Assembly: GCF_947179165.1 (NCBI RefSeq) | Contig: NC_077245.1 | Coordinates: 21,799,740 to 21,863,739 of the forward strand | From: Solanum dulcamara | Lineage: Eukaryota; Streptophyta; Magnoliopsida; Solanales; Solanaceae | Length of the DNA: 64,000 bases | Direction: 5' to 3' | Shown here: one piece after another, positions 47,037-58,992 of the stretch | Numbering within the stretch: position 1 is the stretch's first letter | Layout of the letters: every line of letters begins with the position of its first letter | Made by a program: the position numbers and the translations under genes | Notes under the pieces: generated by a model | The model's input: the letters and a program-made list of their open reading frames with translations, nothing else | Database searches by the model: none | Told to the model about the DNA's origin: nothing

Positions 47037-47638
47037 TAGGGGTGTATATGGATTAAATTAGTTCGGATTTTTTACAAACTAAATCAATAAAAATTGGGTT
47101 TTTTGATATCAATTCTTCTCGAATTTTTTAGATTTTTTCGAGTTTTTCGGATTTTTTCGGGTTTTTCGGGTTTTTCATAATATCTAATAAAAAGCACAGC
47201 GCAGTGCTTCTTAAAAAGAGTTCTAGTACAAAATATCAACATATAAGATAGAGGCAGAACACTGTTTGAAGTTTTAACTTTATAATATAACTTTATAAGA
47301 TGAGCTTTTTTTGTATATTATTTAGATAAGCTTCTCAAGTCCAAATCTAAATGTAAGAAAGAAAACAAAAATTATGAATTTTTTTTTAAAAATATTTATA
47401 AATTATATTTTAATAAATATTTTTATGTATAACATAATTTAAAAGTAGTATATCTATAATCGGGTCGGTTTGGGTTCGGTTTGACTTTTTTTAGTTAAAA
47501 CCAAACCAACTCTATAATGGTCGGGTTTTGTTTCCAAACACCAAATCAAGTCAAACCAAACCACTAGTCGATTGTTTTTCCAATTTGATTCGATTTATCA
47601 ATTTGGTGCGATTTATCGATTTGTCCTGTACAGCCCTA
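47037..47638. mobile_element. Non-autonomous hAT-like element, copy 2
   Basis: 602 bp, homologous end to end to 20,996-21,649. Ends TAGGGGTGTATATGG and, inverted, TAGGGCTGTACAGGAC. The 8-bp flanks CCATTCAC and CCATTCTC form a target duplication with one mismatch. Compared with copy 1 it shows many C-to-T and G-to-A changes (for example CGGTTT to CGATTT, ACCAAACC to ACTAAATC), so it is older or more heavily decayed. Confidence 0.87.
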
Positions 47639-50009
47639 CCATTCTCTATTGTTTTCTTGTTATGGACATATATAGTTGGATTTGTTCTCAACGAGGCAAT
47701 GCCAAAATATGATTTTTTTTTTCTTCTTCATGATATTAAGTGGACAATAGGTGTTTGTAGGGCCAGATATCAAATATCCTAAATAAAGAAAATACGAAAA
47801 AAAGAATAGAGAAAACAACAAATCCTTAGCCACCTGCTTGAGTAGAACATGATCAAAACCTTATATGCGATGCCTAATAAGTTGTCTTTTGTCCCACAAA
47901 CCAAAATGGGATGTCCAATTTCTTGTCTCCAAAACTCTCCACCATTTATTGTGCTTGTTGCTCTCAACATTTTCATAATGTTAGTTAATATCAATGTATA
48001 GTTCTTTTTATGTCATCATGTAAAATTAACTCTTTGTATTAAGCTTGATATGATAATTTGAAAAATAAAATGATAATGGCGTATAGTTAATTTGTACTAA
48101 TTCTTTTATGATACAAATGTATATATTGGGTCTGGATGTGAGAAGGTTCTCTTATTATTACTTTGAATTGTATGTATTTGTGCAGAGTAACAATCCTATT
48201 TAAGGGCATTTTAATTATATAGAAATTATGTAATCTATTTGGTGGTCCAATAACGTAACACAGAATAAGACAGTAGTCAAAGGAGTCAATTTTATAAAAG
48301 CAAGACTAGAAAAACATCATACCCCGTCATGTGAATGTGATTCTGCGACTCCTGGCATTCTCTCAAGGGCACTAAGATAGTGATGGTTCTAACTTTTCTA
48401 AAACTAACCTTTTGAATTAGCTAGGCTAGACCTAAATTTGATACCACGAGAAAGAAGTAAATTATGAATCTAACACAATCCTAAAAACTAGTTCATAAAA
48501 GGAGTATTGTTCAAGACTATATTAAGGAAACCATATGGCCTTAGAGAGAGAAAAAAAGAAACTATAATTAACAGTATATTAGATGACGAATTATGTAATA
48601 TCTTATAGGATGAACATGCATGCATGTGTTACAATGTTAGACCACAAGAATATGACGTGAAACGAGAAAGATGATTTTACCCTTCGAAATACAAAGGAGT
48701 GGCCAACTCTAAATTTCTATAAAACGAATCACTTAAAGGAAGATGCTGACAAATTAAACAAATGTTTATACTCTTTTTTTAGTTTTTTTCGTTAGTGACC
48801 CCAAAATGAAGTCATCGTTTTTAAGTCTGACATTCTTTATGTATTTATTTTTACCAAAATTTGACAATTATTTATAAGAAATCACAATCTATTTACATTT
48901 TTTTTATATTTTATTACTAATTTATCTATTCAATTTAGCAAAATTTAAAATCTTTTTTCCTTGTTTAGATTACAAAATTGTTATTTACTAATTGATGTCT
49001 ATCTTTTCTTTCATTTCGTTGGCCCAAGTCCAACTAATGTATGCTTCACGCCTTCACAACATGGGATTCCAAAATGATGAGATAACTTTTTTATTGGGTT
49101 GAAATAGATTATATGTTCAATGAATTTGATGTTAGACTAAAGAATTTGTATATATTTCTTTTGACTTTAAAATTTTAAAGGCAATCCCCTTCTTGAATCA
49201 TGAATATATTAATAGAGCCATTCTCTGTTATGACCGCCCATAAATAGGGAATATCCTTATCTTTTTTATGGAGATTCGTCAACAAACCTTATACTCTATT
49301 CTTTATAAATTATCTCTCATGATTTTTTCTTCAATTATATCTCATTTTAAAAATTCAAGATAAAATAATTTTTTTCAATTTTATCCTTATAAGTAGTACA
49401 ATTATTATTTTTTAAGATAACAAACATCTTAATAAAGTGAATATTTTTAATTAAGAAAAATTATATCTTAAGACATAAATAAAAGATAATACTAATATTT
49501 AAATATATACATGTCATAATATTTTCGTGAAGGGCGTTCAAGTCACCACACATTTGCCGATTGTTTAGTTATAGCTCCGCCCTTCTTCTAAGCAATGGCG
49601 AGTCTCTCTCTCTATATGTAGTTTCTATTTGTAAGCTCATGATGACTTGATCTTAGCATTTTTTAAAAATAGTCTTTTTACTTTTATACATTTTATTTTC
49701 TTCAAACACTATTTGTAAAATTTCATTGAATTGATCCACTAAGATTCCACGTATGCTCAAGCAAGTGTCCTTAGGGCTAGTGGAAATTTGGCAAGGTAGA
49801 GGGTGACTACAAATGTGTCAAGCCTTTCTATCCGCCGAGCCATGTGCACCCCACTAATTGCCTTGATAAAGACTCCCATGGCAGGTTACACTTCCATGTG
49901 GATCTAGTGAACAAGTAGATCACGGAGGATCTATTAGTTGTGTACTCTTTCTACCACTCCTATCAAATAGACAAGTAGTCCTGGTGAACAAGGATTTAAG
50001 GAGAATAAT
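47639..50009. other. Intergenic, no gene recognised
   Basis: Open frames at 47,528-47,782 (+) and 47,994-47,779 (-) have no motif. 49,730-49,990 is less AT-rich and may be a decayed coding or LTR fragment, but nothing can be assigned. Confidence 0.45.
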
Positions 50010-50356
50010 TCATTATGTGTTTGGAATCATCACTTATTTTTTTGTGTTTGGTATGTAAATAAAAAAAATTATGCTAAAAGTATTTGTATATAATCTAGAC
50101 AAATTAATACTATGGGCGAGGTGAAGGTGGAGGTGGTGGGGATATGGGGGCCGCCAGCAATGGAGAGTGGGACTGAAGATGATGTGTGTTGGACTATGGG
50201 GAGGACACTATCAATGTGAAATGTCACTTGACGTGCAAACTTTCATTAGTGAAGTCATTTTTTTTTTATTTTTAAGGAACTTATTTCCTTAGAGAAAATA
50301 TTTTTTAAGAATTTGAACATGAGAGAATTGAAGATCCTCCTTACCGAATACACCCT
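50010..50356. mobile_element. Short relative of the 44.9-kb MITE-like element
   Basis: The right end inverted, TAGGGTGTATTCGGTAAGGA, parallels the right end of 44,858-46,038. The left has ATGTGTTTGGAATCATCA and TTGTGTTTGGTATGTAAA. The inner part is a GGTGGAGGTGGTGGGG stretch, like the G-rich core of the longer copy. Boundaries are approximate. Confidence 0.4.
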
Positions 50357-51212
50357 AAGTTTGTTCACTAATGATTACAGGTTAAATTCGCGTACAATTA
50401 AAACATATAAATCTTCACAAAACGCCTGATATTATAACTTGAAAGATGGAAGAATAACCTGGTATAACTAGTCAAATTTAACTAAAAACATGAAAATCAA
50501 GCCCATAATATCCTATATTATCTAATAAATAAGGGTGTCAAATCCCTCTCAAAAAGTCTGTTGAAACCAATTAAGGCCGCACAATACGTCCCAAAGGGTG
50601 GTGAAGAGAATAAGTGAGTGTCTTCTTCAAATAAGAACGCACATGATTCCTAACTAATGGTTGAAGAAATCTTAAGGAGATAAAAATATATTTTTCTAAC
50701 TAATAATGGGGACGAGAAAATTAAAATTCAACCATTTCCTTGATCTTTGTAACATCTCGTGAAGTCCATTTTTTTTAAAAAAATTTTTACTCCAAATTTG
50801 GAAGTCAAAAAGGTTGAGGAATTATCTTATGCAGTTATGCTGATTGCTAAAAATCCAATATCCACGTGCCTGTGACATTTAATATATTATCAAACCGATT
50901 CAAATTGGGTTCTCCTTCCGAAGCGTAGAAAGAGAGACATCAACTTAATTAACATGCCACTCTCATGATGCATCGGATAAGGCTGCTCCTCCTCCCTTAA
51001 TTAAAAAAGTCTCAATTTTAAATGTTTGATATTGAAAATTTTTTGATAAGAAGCGCTTCTTCCGAATGAATTCTATGTGATGCAAATCTAAATTAGTCAG
51101 ACTCTAATATAAGTACCAAATTAACTTCGAATGAGAAACCCAAAAAAAATCAACTTAATTAGCAGGCTTAACTTTATCACACAAAAACATACTTCACTTG
51201 GACTCATATTAT
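50357..51212. other. Intergenic, no gene seen
   Basis: AT-rich DNA next to the Copia LTR; nothing recognised. Confidence 0.5.
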
Positions 51213-52192
51213 TGTACAATTTTTTTTTGGGGGTGGTGAATTAAAAATTAAGTAATCGACTATCTCGATGTCGTAGTCGACTTGACCTGCAGATAAGTAC
51301 CTTAGATAAAGTAATATATAAAAGTGTAAAGTAAATAAAGACAGAAAGATTTATTCTGATTCGGAACACATATGTGGTACCTATTTACAGTCCCCTTGGG
51401 TTACAAGGGTTTCCCTTAGAACTTTTTCGTAAATGGTGAGAGTACATATGAGTTTCACTTTTGTCTCTAACCAATTGATCTTCTGATCGACACAGCCTCT
51501 ACCTGTATAACCTACACTTCTCTCTTTCCTTTACAATTGTATTCTTGCAAGAGTACATAGTATTTATGAAAGATGAAAGAACTAATTTAGTACAAGTTCA
51601 AGTGAAAATGTGTAGTCATCTTTGATGAAGTAGAGAGGCTTTTTATATCCGACTTTGTTGAGGAATTAGCCGTTAGCTCTGATTGGAAAAATCCAAGGGA
51701 TTTTTCATTCAATCAAGGATTTGTAATATTTGCTTGATTGAGTGTACATGTCCATATTAGGTATGTCCATGTATTCCTTTGTAGGATCTTCAAGCTTTTA
51801 TGCCTTGTACAAAAATCTTCTTTCCTTGTATGCTTGATGTCCTTCTTTCCTTGTCAACAATCTTCTTTCTTTGTTCGCCCGATGTCAATGATTTCTGATT
51901 GCTCCTTATAGTCTTCTTTCCTTGTCTGCCTGATGTCAATGATTTCTGATTGCTCCTTGATAGTTGGGATCTAATCTTCTTTCCTTGTTCTACGGAATTC
52001 TTATTGATTTAATCATCAGGGTTGTAACATCTTCTTCTTAATCTTTTTTCTTTTGACCAAATCATTTAATTGTGATTTGTCTTGATTGATCTTCTTCTTT
52101 TCTGAATAGATGCTTTTTCATTTTTGATTTCTTATATTGATTTCCTGCAATAGAAAGTCAAGTCATTCTTCAAAATACTTTGATGCTAATAA
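51213..52192 (-). repeat. Copia element B, 3' LTR
   Basis: About 980 bp. It matches the interrupted LTR at 58,828-63,033 nearly throughout (for example AAGTAATCGACTATCTCGAT versus AAGTAGTCGACTATCTCGAT). In minus orientation it is preceded by a purine tract AAAGGGAGAGATT. The CT-rich words GATGTCAATGATTTCTGATT are repeated inside with a 51-base period (51,881 and 51,932). Confidence 0.88.
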
Positions 52193-52644
52193 TCTCTCCC
52201 TTTTTGATAATGACAATATATGTAGTTGATTTTCCTTTCTACTTCCCTGGCTTTTAGCTTGAGTTAGTTTTTCCATGCTTCCTACTCCCCTTGTTTTGTT
52301 GCTTCTGTGAACTATATTTTCTCTTGCTCCCTCTGTATTGTTGCTTCTGTGAATTGTATTTTCTCCCCCTTTGACATAATCGTAAAGAAAAACAACCACA
52401 CACGAAAGCACATAGAAATATAGAGGTATGCAGCAGGCAAATAAATATGCACAAATTTAGAACAAGTTAAAACACAACCAAAAAAGACTAAAAAGTTTAG
52501 AATATGGGGTTAAGAGCCCCAATATAACAGACCAAAGAAAAAAAGGGACATATCCTTTTAAAATTTTAACCAAAAAATGTCTGAAATATCACAGGAACAA
52601 ATTAATGATGGCGAATGAAGTATTTGAGAGTGTTGAGAACGGTT
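52193..52644 (-). other. Non-coding stretch between extra ORF and 3' LTR of Copia B
   Basis: Contains the polypurine tract next to 52,193 and short Cys/Gln-rich open frames (52,454-52,163) produced by a repeated GTTGCTTCTGTGAAYT sequence. No gene is inferred. Confidence 0.5.
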
Positions 52645-54009
52645 CTACAAAAGGAATCGTAGGAGCCGCTCAACATCTTTAGAGAGGTTAGAATAAGAAG
52701 TTTGAACAGATACATTCAACTCATTATTGGAGGAGTAAACTCCTACTCGAATAGAGTCAACTTGCTTAATCAACCCATTGATGGAACGAACCCCATCCTT
52801 CTTCAGAGAATCCATAGCCAGATGAAGCTTCCCTAGATCAGTACTGGTATCCTTGTTGTGCTGCAGAATCTTCCCAATCGGCTCCTGCACTACCTGCATG
52901 TTAGTTTCAAGAGAGTCTAATCGAGTCTTAATATCATCGGCCTCCTTGAGTAGGAGGGAAACACAGTTAGCAGAGACACGAGTGACTTTGGGATCACCCA
53001 TTCTTGCCTTCAAGGGATCGTTTTATGCCATTTTTTATCAATGAGAGTGTATCCCATACTTGAGAAGGTCCTGGAGTCATAGGTAGCAGAAGTTTCCACC
53101 GATTTGAAATTTGACAGACCCATAAGAGAGTCAATTATAATGCAAAAAATGAGGAGTACATAGGGAAAACTGGTTGAGGGACCGGGGTCTTCAACACCTC
53201 CAAGCATATATTCACGAATCCAAGAGGCCCAATTGATACGATAGTTTTTCAATAGACAGAACAAGATAAAAATAACCTTGTTAGATATGCTACTAAGCGA
53301 ACCTTTCTGAGGTACCAAAGTGGTGGCAATGATGTGAGCCAAAATACGATTCTCAAAATAGAGAGACAATGGGCCAAATTCAGACAGATTGATATTAGGT
53401 TCAGCAACCGCTTTCCCTAGCCGCATGCAAAGTAACCTCAGAATCCTCAAGCCACAAACCATTCATATCGGGGATATCATCAGAGAACTCAAACCCAAAT
53501 ATATTTTAAAATAATTTATCATTCACAACAACACGATTTTCCAAAATGAGGATTTTCAACTCACCACTATCATCAGATATACGAAGATTTGCATAAAACA
53601 TACGAATTGGTTCCTCAAAGCATTCGAGACCACAAATACGTGACAAAAGAGATAGTTTTTGAGCCCGAAGAAAGGAACTTATCTGGCAGTGAGAGTCTTC
53701 CAATTGTTCTAAATTGATTACTCGACCAGGAATAATATGTCTCTTCTTGAAATCATCAAACTTTTACTTGTATTCAAGCCCCCAGAAGTTTTTCATGTCA
53801 TCTTGACTAAAGGATCTTGAGAAATCTGACCGAACTTTCTTCTTCTCCTTTTTCATGATAGAAGAGGGCTATTTTTTAGAGGTAGAGGGTTTAGCGGATG
53901 ACTCAACTTCAGAGAATTCAGAAGAGAGTGAGAGAAAGTTGATTTCAATGGATCCGGAGGGATTTTCAATTGCATTCCTTAAAGACGCCATGGAATGAGT
54001 TCGGGTCAT
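52645..54009 (-). pseudogene. Extra ORF of Copia element B, downstream of pol
   Basis: Starts at 54,009 (MTRTHSMASLRNAIENP), then a Ser/Glu-rich head, a Lys-rich patch and a globular part with AQKLSLLSRICGLECFEEP and FYANLRISDD, matching my memory of the domain named putative plant transposon protein (often found in plant retroelement annotations). A hydrophobic stretch (about 53,190-53,130) and a C-terminal coiled coil (LDSLETNMQVVQEP, 52,940-52,700) follow. Frames are broken at about 53,870, 53,500, 53,470 and 53,010. Its position after RNase H and before the LTR is where Sirevirus-type Copia elements carry an env-like gene, but I see no signal peptide. Function unknown. Confidence 0.65.
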
Positions 54010-54239
54010 TGTGAGAAGGGATGAAAAAATATGAAGAAAGAGTGGATCTTTTAAAGCCAAAGGGAAGATGAAGAGTTTGAAGATGGAGCGACTATAAATG
54101 GGAAGTGAAGAGACTTGCACAAGTGCTAAAAAAAGGAACAAGAATCAATGTGCACAATTAAAGTGTAAGACACAGAAACAGAATATTCACCACAAATTTT
54201 TTACATAAATAGAAAATTAGTTTAAAAAATTTACAATTC

Positions 54240-55793
54240 CTAGATTTTTCGGTACAAAGAAAAATCTTTCCTCAAGCAGGAATTTTGTAAAAATATCAAC
54301 AAGTGATTTTCAAGGTCAATAAATTCAAACACAAAATCTCTATTTTCTACATGATCTCTAATAACATGATGCTTAATATCAATATGTTTAGCTCTAGAAG
54401 GATGCACATTATATTTAAACAAACTAATTGCACTGGTATTATCACAAAAAATTGGAACAACTTCATAAGATAAATTATAATCAAGTAATTAATGCATCAT
54501 CCATAGTAATTGAATTCCACAACTTCCGACATCAAGATATTCAGATTTAGTGGTTGATAGTGCTACAAAAGTCCACTTTTTTCCATACCAGAATATAAAA
54601 GATTGTGCTAGCATTTGACATGTTTCATTTGTGCTTTTTCTTTCATTCTTATCACCTGCAAAATCAGCATATGAGTAGCCTTTTTATTCCAAAACATAAC
54701 ACCTTATATTACTGCATCAACGAATTACATAGTTTAAACATATTCTTAGAATCCTATATGATCTAACTTGGGAATGCATTCTCTCAAGAGATTTCCTTCA
54801 ACAAAGAGATAGAAAATCTAGCTAGACTATCAACTATTGTGTTCAAATATCTAGGAATATAATTTGGTGAGTAAGGATACCATAATCTCATTTCTGAAGT
54901 TTCAATGAGATATCTTATAATTCTTTTCACGGCAGTGAGATGAGATTCTTTAGAGGAGATTGAAATCTGGCACATCTGTATACACTGAACATTATGTTCG
55001 GTCGACTGGCTGTCAGGTATAGTAATGAACCAATCATTCTGCGATATAATTTTTCATCTACATCCTTCCCTTTAGTGTCCGTGTCAAGACAGGTTAACGG
55101 ACTCATGGGAGTGCCAAAATCTTATTCTTTCTCCATTCCAAATCTTTTTAATCAATTCTTTCACATATTTCCCTTGACTGATAAAGGTGCCTTTGGACGT
55201 TTGCCTTATTTGAAGTCCGAGAAAGAACGTTAGTTCTCCCATAAGACTCATATCAAATTCTTCTTTCATAAAATTTGTAAAATTCTCACACAAAGAAGGG
55301 TTAGAACTTCCAAAAATAATATCATCTACATAAATTTAAACAATGAGTAGACTGAAATCATGTTTTTTGTGAACAAGGTGGTATCGATTTTTCCTCATTT
55401 AAAATTATTAAAATTATTTAGAAGTATAAAGGAACTTAGCCGCTCATACCAAGCTTTAGAGAGTTTGAAAACGTAATGAGGACAAGAAGGATTTTCAAAA
55501 CCATGAGCTTGTTTTACAAAAAATTTATCATTTATGAAATCGTTTAAGAAAGCATTTTTGACATCCATTTGAAATAATTTAAATCTATTAAAGAAAGTGT
55601 ATAACCTTGCAACAGAAGCACGTATTTCGTCACAGTCAATACCTTCTTGTTGTGAGTATTCTTGAGCTACAAATATGGCTTTATTCCTGATTACCTTTCC
55701 ATCTTTGTTCAATTTGTTCGAAAGACCCATTTGTTTCTTATGGAAGAACAATTCTTTGGTCTTTTTGTGAGGACCCAAACTTGATTTCTCTCA
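54240..55793 (-). pseudogene. Copia element B reverse transcriptase and RNase H
   Basis: RT: 55,778-55,395 (GLSNKLNKDGKVIRNKA, FQMDVKNAFLNDF, FKLSKAWYERL), YVDDIIFGSS at about 55,345-55,315, and 55,293-55,084 (MGELTFFLGLQIRQTSKGTF). RNase H: 54,975-54,784 (SHLTAVKRIIRYL) and 54,540-54,240 (CDNTSAISL, HPSRAKHIDIKHHVIRDH). In-frame stops and frameshifts throughout; LYGLKQAPR is changed to LSKAWYER. Confidence 0.88.
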
Positions 55794-57403
55794 AATTGGT
55801 CAAGTTCTTTCTTTATGTCTTGTACCTATGGTTTTTCTGTTAAAGCTACATCAACACGTTTGATCTTAATTTGAGATATTAGTGCTACCGATGCTTGCTT
55901 CTTTAATGAGGCTCTGGCATGCATTTTTTTATTTGGATCACCAATGATAAAATCCTTTTGAAAACTTGCACTGTGCCTTCATTCTCTGGGAACAGTGATT
56001 TTCTCTATGCTGATAGTCGACTCATCTCTAGTGTTAGTCGACTCTATCTGAGAATTATGATCTGTAACTTTAGAAGCATGTTGAGATGATGAAATTTGTG
56101 GAGAAATTTCCTCCTTAGATGCTAATATATCAAAAATATGCATACTTGGATTAGTATCATCGAAAACAATATGGACAGATTCTTCAATACTTAAAGTTCA
56201 TTTATTAAAGACTTTGAAAGCACATTTGGAAGGGGAGTATCCAATAAATATACCTTCATCGCTTTTGGGATCAAATTTTTCAAGATTGTTTTTACCATTA
56301 TTATGGACATAGCATTTACATCCAATGGGATGAAAGTAGCTAATGTTAGGTCTCTTTCCTTTCCACAGTTCATAGGGAGTCTTTTTCAGTATGGGTCTGA
56401 TCAAACACCTGTTCAAAAAGTGACAGACATTACTTACAACTTCAATCCAGAAGTGATCCGGGAGAGACTTCGATCGAGCAATAGAGTTCTTGAAGTATCT
56501 TGAAGAGATTAATTTTTTCTCTCTACAACTCCATTTTGTTGTGATGAATGAAGAGATGAGAAGTTTTGAGTGTTCCCATGTTTATTGCAGAATTCCTCAA
56601 AGAATTTATTTTCAAAATCTCATTTGTGATCATTGTGAATGGTAGAAATAAAATAACCTGCTTCTTTTTGAATTTTTCTACAAAGTACTTCAAAGTTAGC
56701 AAAAGCATCATGTTTGTGTGATAAGAAAATAACCAGGTAAAACGAGAATAATCACCGATAATTACAAAAGCATATCATTTCCCACTGATACTTACAGTTT
56801 TAGTAAGACCAAATAAATCCATGTGTAAAAATTAAAGAGGTTTAGAAGTGGTTATGATATCTTTAACTTTGAATGATGTACGAGTTTGTTTACAAAGCTG
56901 ACATGCACCGCAAATGTGGTATTTTTCAAATTTGTGTTTTGGCAGTCCAAGAATAATTCTAGCCTTGTCAAATTTTTTACAGCATGCATGCTTGCATGTC
57001 CTAGCTTTCTATGCCAGATCCAAGGATCACTGGACATGGCTGTGAGACAGGTAAGGGTAGGCAAATCTATATTGCTCAGCATGTAGATGCTCTTTACTCA
57101 ATCTTCAATGATTGTGATATTCTTTTCTGTGTTGCTGATGATGCATTTAACAACGTGGAGTTGTCCATCAAAACCTGCGTCACATAGATGACTGATGCTC
57201 AGGAGATTTTGCTTTAGTCCATTAACTATATAAACTTCAACTAAGTCACACGAAGGACTTATAGTAATTGAACCAATTTTAGTGACTTCTCCTTTAGCAT
57301 TGTCACCTAATCTAACATAGCCTCCATCGATTTTCTCAAATTTGTTAAAATTCTCTTTTTTGGCCATCATATGTCTAGAACATCCACTGTTGATTACCCA
57401 CAT
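55794..57403 (-). pseudogene. Copia element B protease and integrase
   Basis: The protease at 57,403-57,098 reads WVINSGCSRHMM: the catalytic Asp of the DSG motif is Asn, a single G-to-A change. The rest, including LLSISHLCDAGF, is well kept. GAG-pre-integrase at 57,082-56,852 (WIWHRKLGHASM with LxRL). The integrase core is split over 56,711-56,523 and 56,416-56,198 (KKTPYELWKGKRPN, FHPIGCKCYV, FDPKSDEGIFIGYS). Confidence 0.87.
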
Positions 57404-58719
57404 TCTCTTTTTATAGGCCTTCTTTGGATGTTCCTACAAAACAATGATTCAGTTTCTTTTTGGTACCCAAGATTTCTTAGGTCCTTGAAGGTTAGGATCA
57501 AAATCTTTTAGGCGCCAAACCCATTTACTGGAAGAATAGCTCTTACAATTAAATAATTTGTGTCTAATCTTCCCACAAGCATAACAACGAGGTTTGAAAG
57601 AAGATTTGACATTATAAAAAATGAATCTTGAGAAAGAGTTAAAGAAGATCTGTTTGAATCGATTGGGCTCTGACTTGGTGATTTCTTACTTCTAATTAAT
57701 AGCATTTTGAGTTCACCAATTTCTTCATGGAGTAAGTCAACTTCCACTTGACTAACTTCTAGAAGAATTTGTCATTCCTTCTTTTCTTTAGCAAATTTGT
57801 TGTATTCATCAATAACATTTTGAAGTTCATCAACAATCACATCTAAAGAATATTGTAAATCAATACAGTTTTGACAAATAGAATTTCTTACCTTACTTGA
57901 CTCATCTATTTCTATAAAACAAATATTTGTTATCCCGACAGAATCTTCGTTTGAGATATCTTCCTCACTGTAGGCTTTAAGAGATTTTGGATTTTTGTTT
58001 CTATGATAATTTTTCCTCTTTAGCTCAGAACAGTTTTGCCTGGTGTGTCCTGATTTTCCACAATGATAGTATCTGTCATCATTTCTTGGATAGTTGTTAT
58101 TTTTGCAATCATGTTGTTCATATGCCATGAGATTTCCTCTGAGTTCATTGTAGGTCATCTTTTGTAGATCTCCATCTTCAAGAATGTCAGGTTTGATTTC
58201 CTAGGCTTTACGAGAATTTTTGATAAGTTTCCTAACTTGTAGTTTGTTAGAGTATATCATACTAAGAGATTTGAGTTCGCATACGATTTTGCTGAATCTG
58301 GAATACATGCTTTCCATATTTTCCTCGTCTGGCATTTTGAATAATTCTTATTCAGTCACTAGAGAGCTGATGCGGGCTTCCTTCACTTTGTTGGTTCCCT
58401 CGTATGTTACTTCGAGTTTGTCCCACATCTCTTTAGCAGTTTTGCAAGTTGAGATTTTATCGTATTCAGCTCCGCTAACTACAAAGTACAATAAACTTAT
58501 GGCTCTAGCATTAGTTTGAATTACCTATTGTTGTTTCTTTGTGATGTTAAAAGACTCAAGATTTAGATCCTTTTCATCGATCTCCTTTTTATTTAAACTT
58601 GGAATGGGTTTTGGTCCTTTCTTAATTACTATCCTTTCTTGAAAATTATTTGATTGAATGAAGATTCTGATTTTTTTTTCTAGTTGGAGAAGTGTTGTCC
58701 ATTGAAGTACGGAGGACAA
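57404..58719 (-). pseudogene. Copia element B gag
   Basis: The N-terminal start is around 58,719. The UBN2-type core is at about 58,520-58,220 (AKEMWDKLEVTYEGTNKVK). MTYNELRGNLMAYE at 58,158 is followed by the knuckle region YYHCGKSGHTRQNC, whose first Cys is Tyr, then an acidic, coiled-coil tail (58,000-57,510). Multiple stops. Confidence 0.85.
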
Positions 58720-58992
58720 TTTGAAGTGTCCTTCTTGAAGGATTGCCCTGAAATTTGGTAATTTTCCATAGATCTTTTCTCACATGTAGTTAAACACTTA
58801 AAATGTGAGACCTGCTCTAATACTAATTGAAGATTAAGAAGCGGGGGTGGGGGTGAATTAAAAATTAAGTAGTCGACTATCTCGATGTTGTAGTCGACTT
58901 GACCTACAGATAAGTATCTTAGACAAAGTAATATATAAAAGCGTAAAGTAAATAAAGAACAAAATATTTATCTTGATTCGAAACACCATTGT

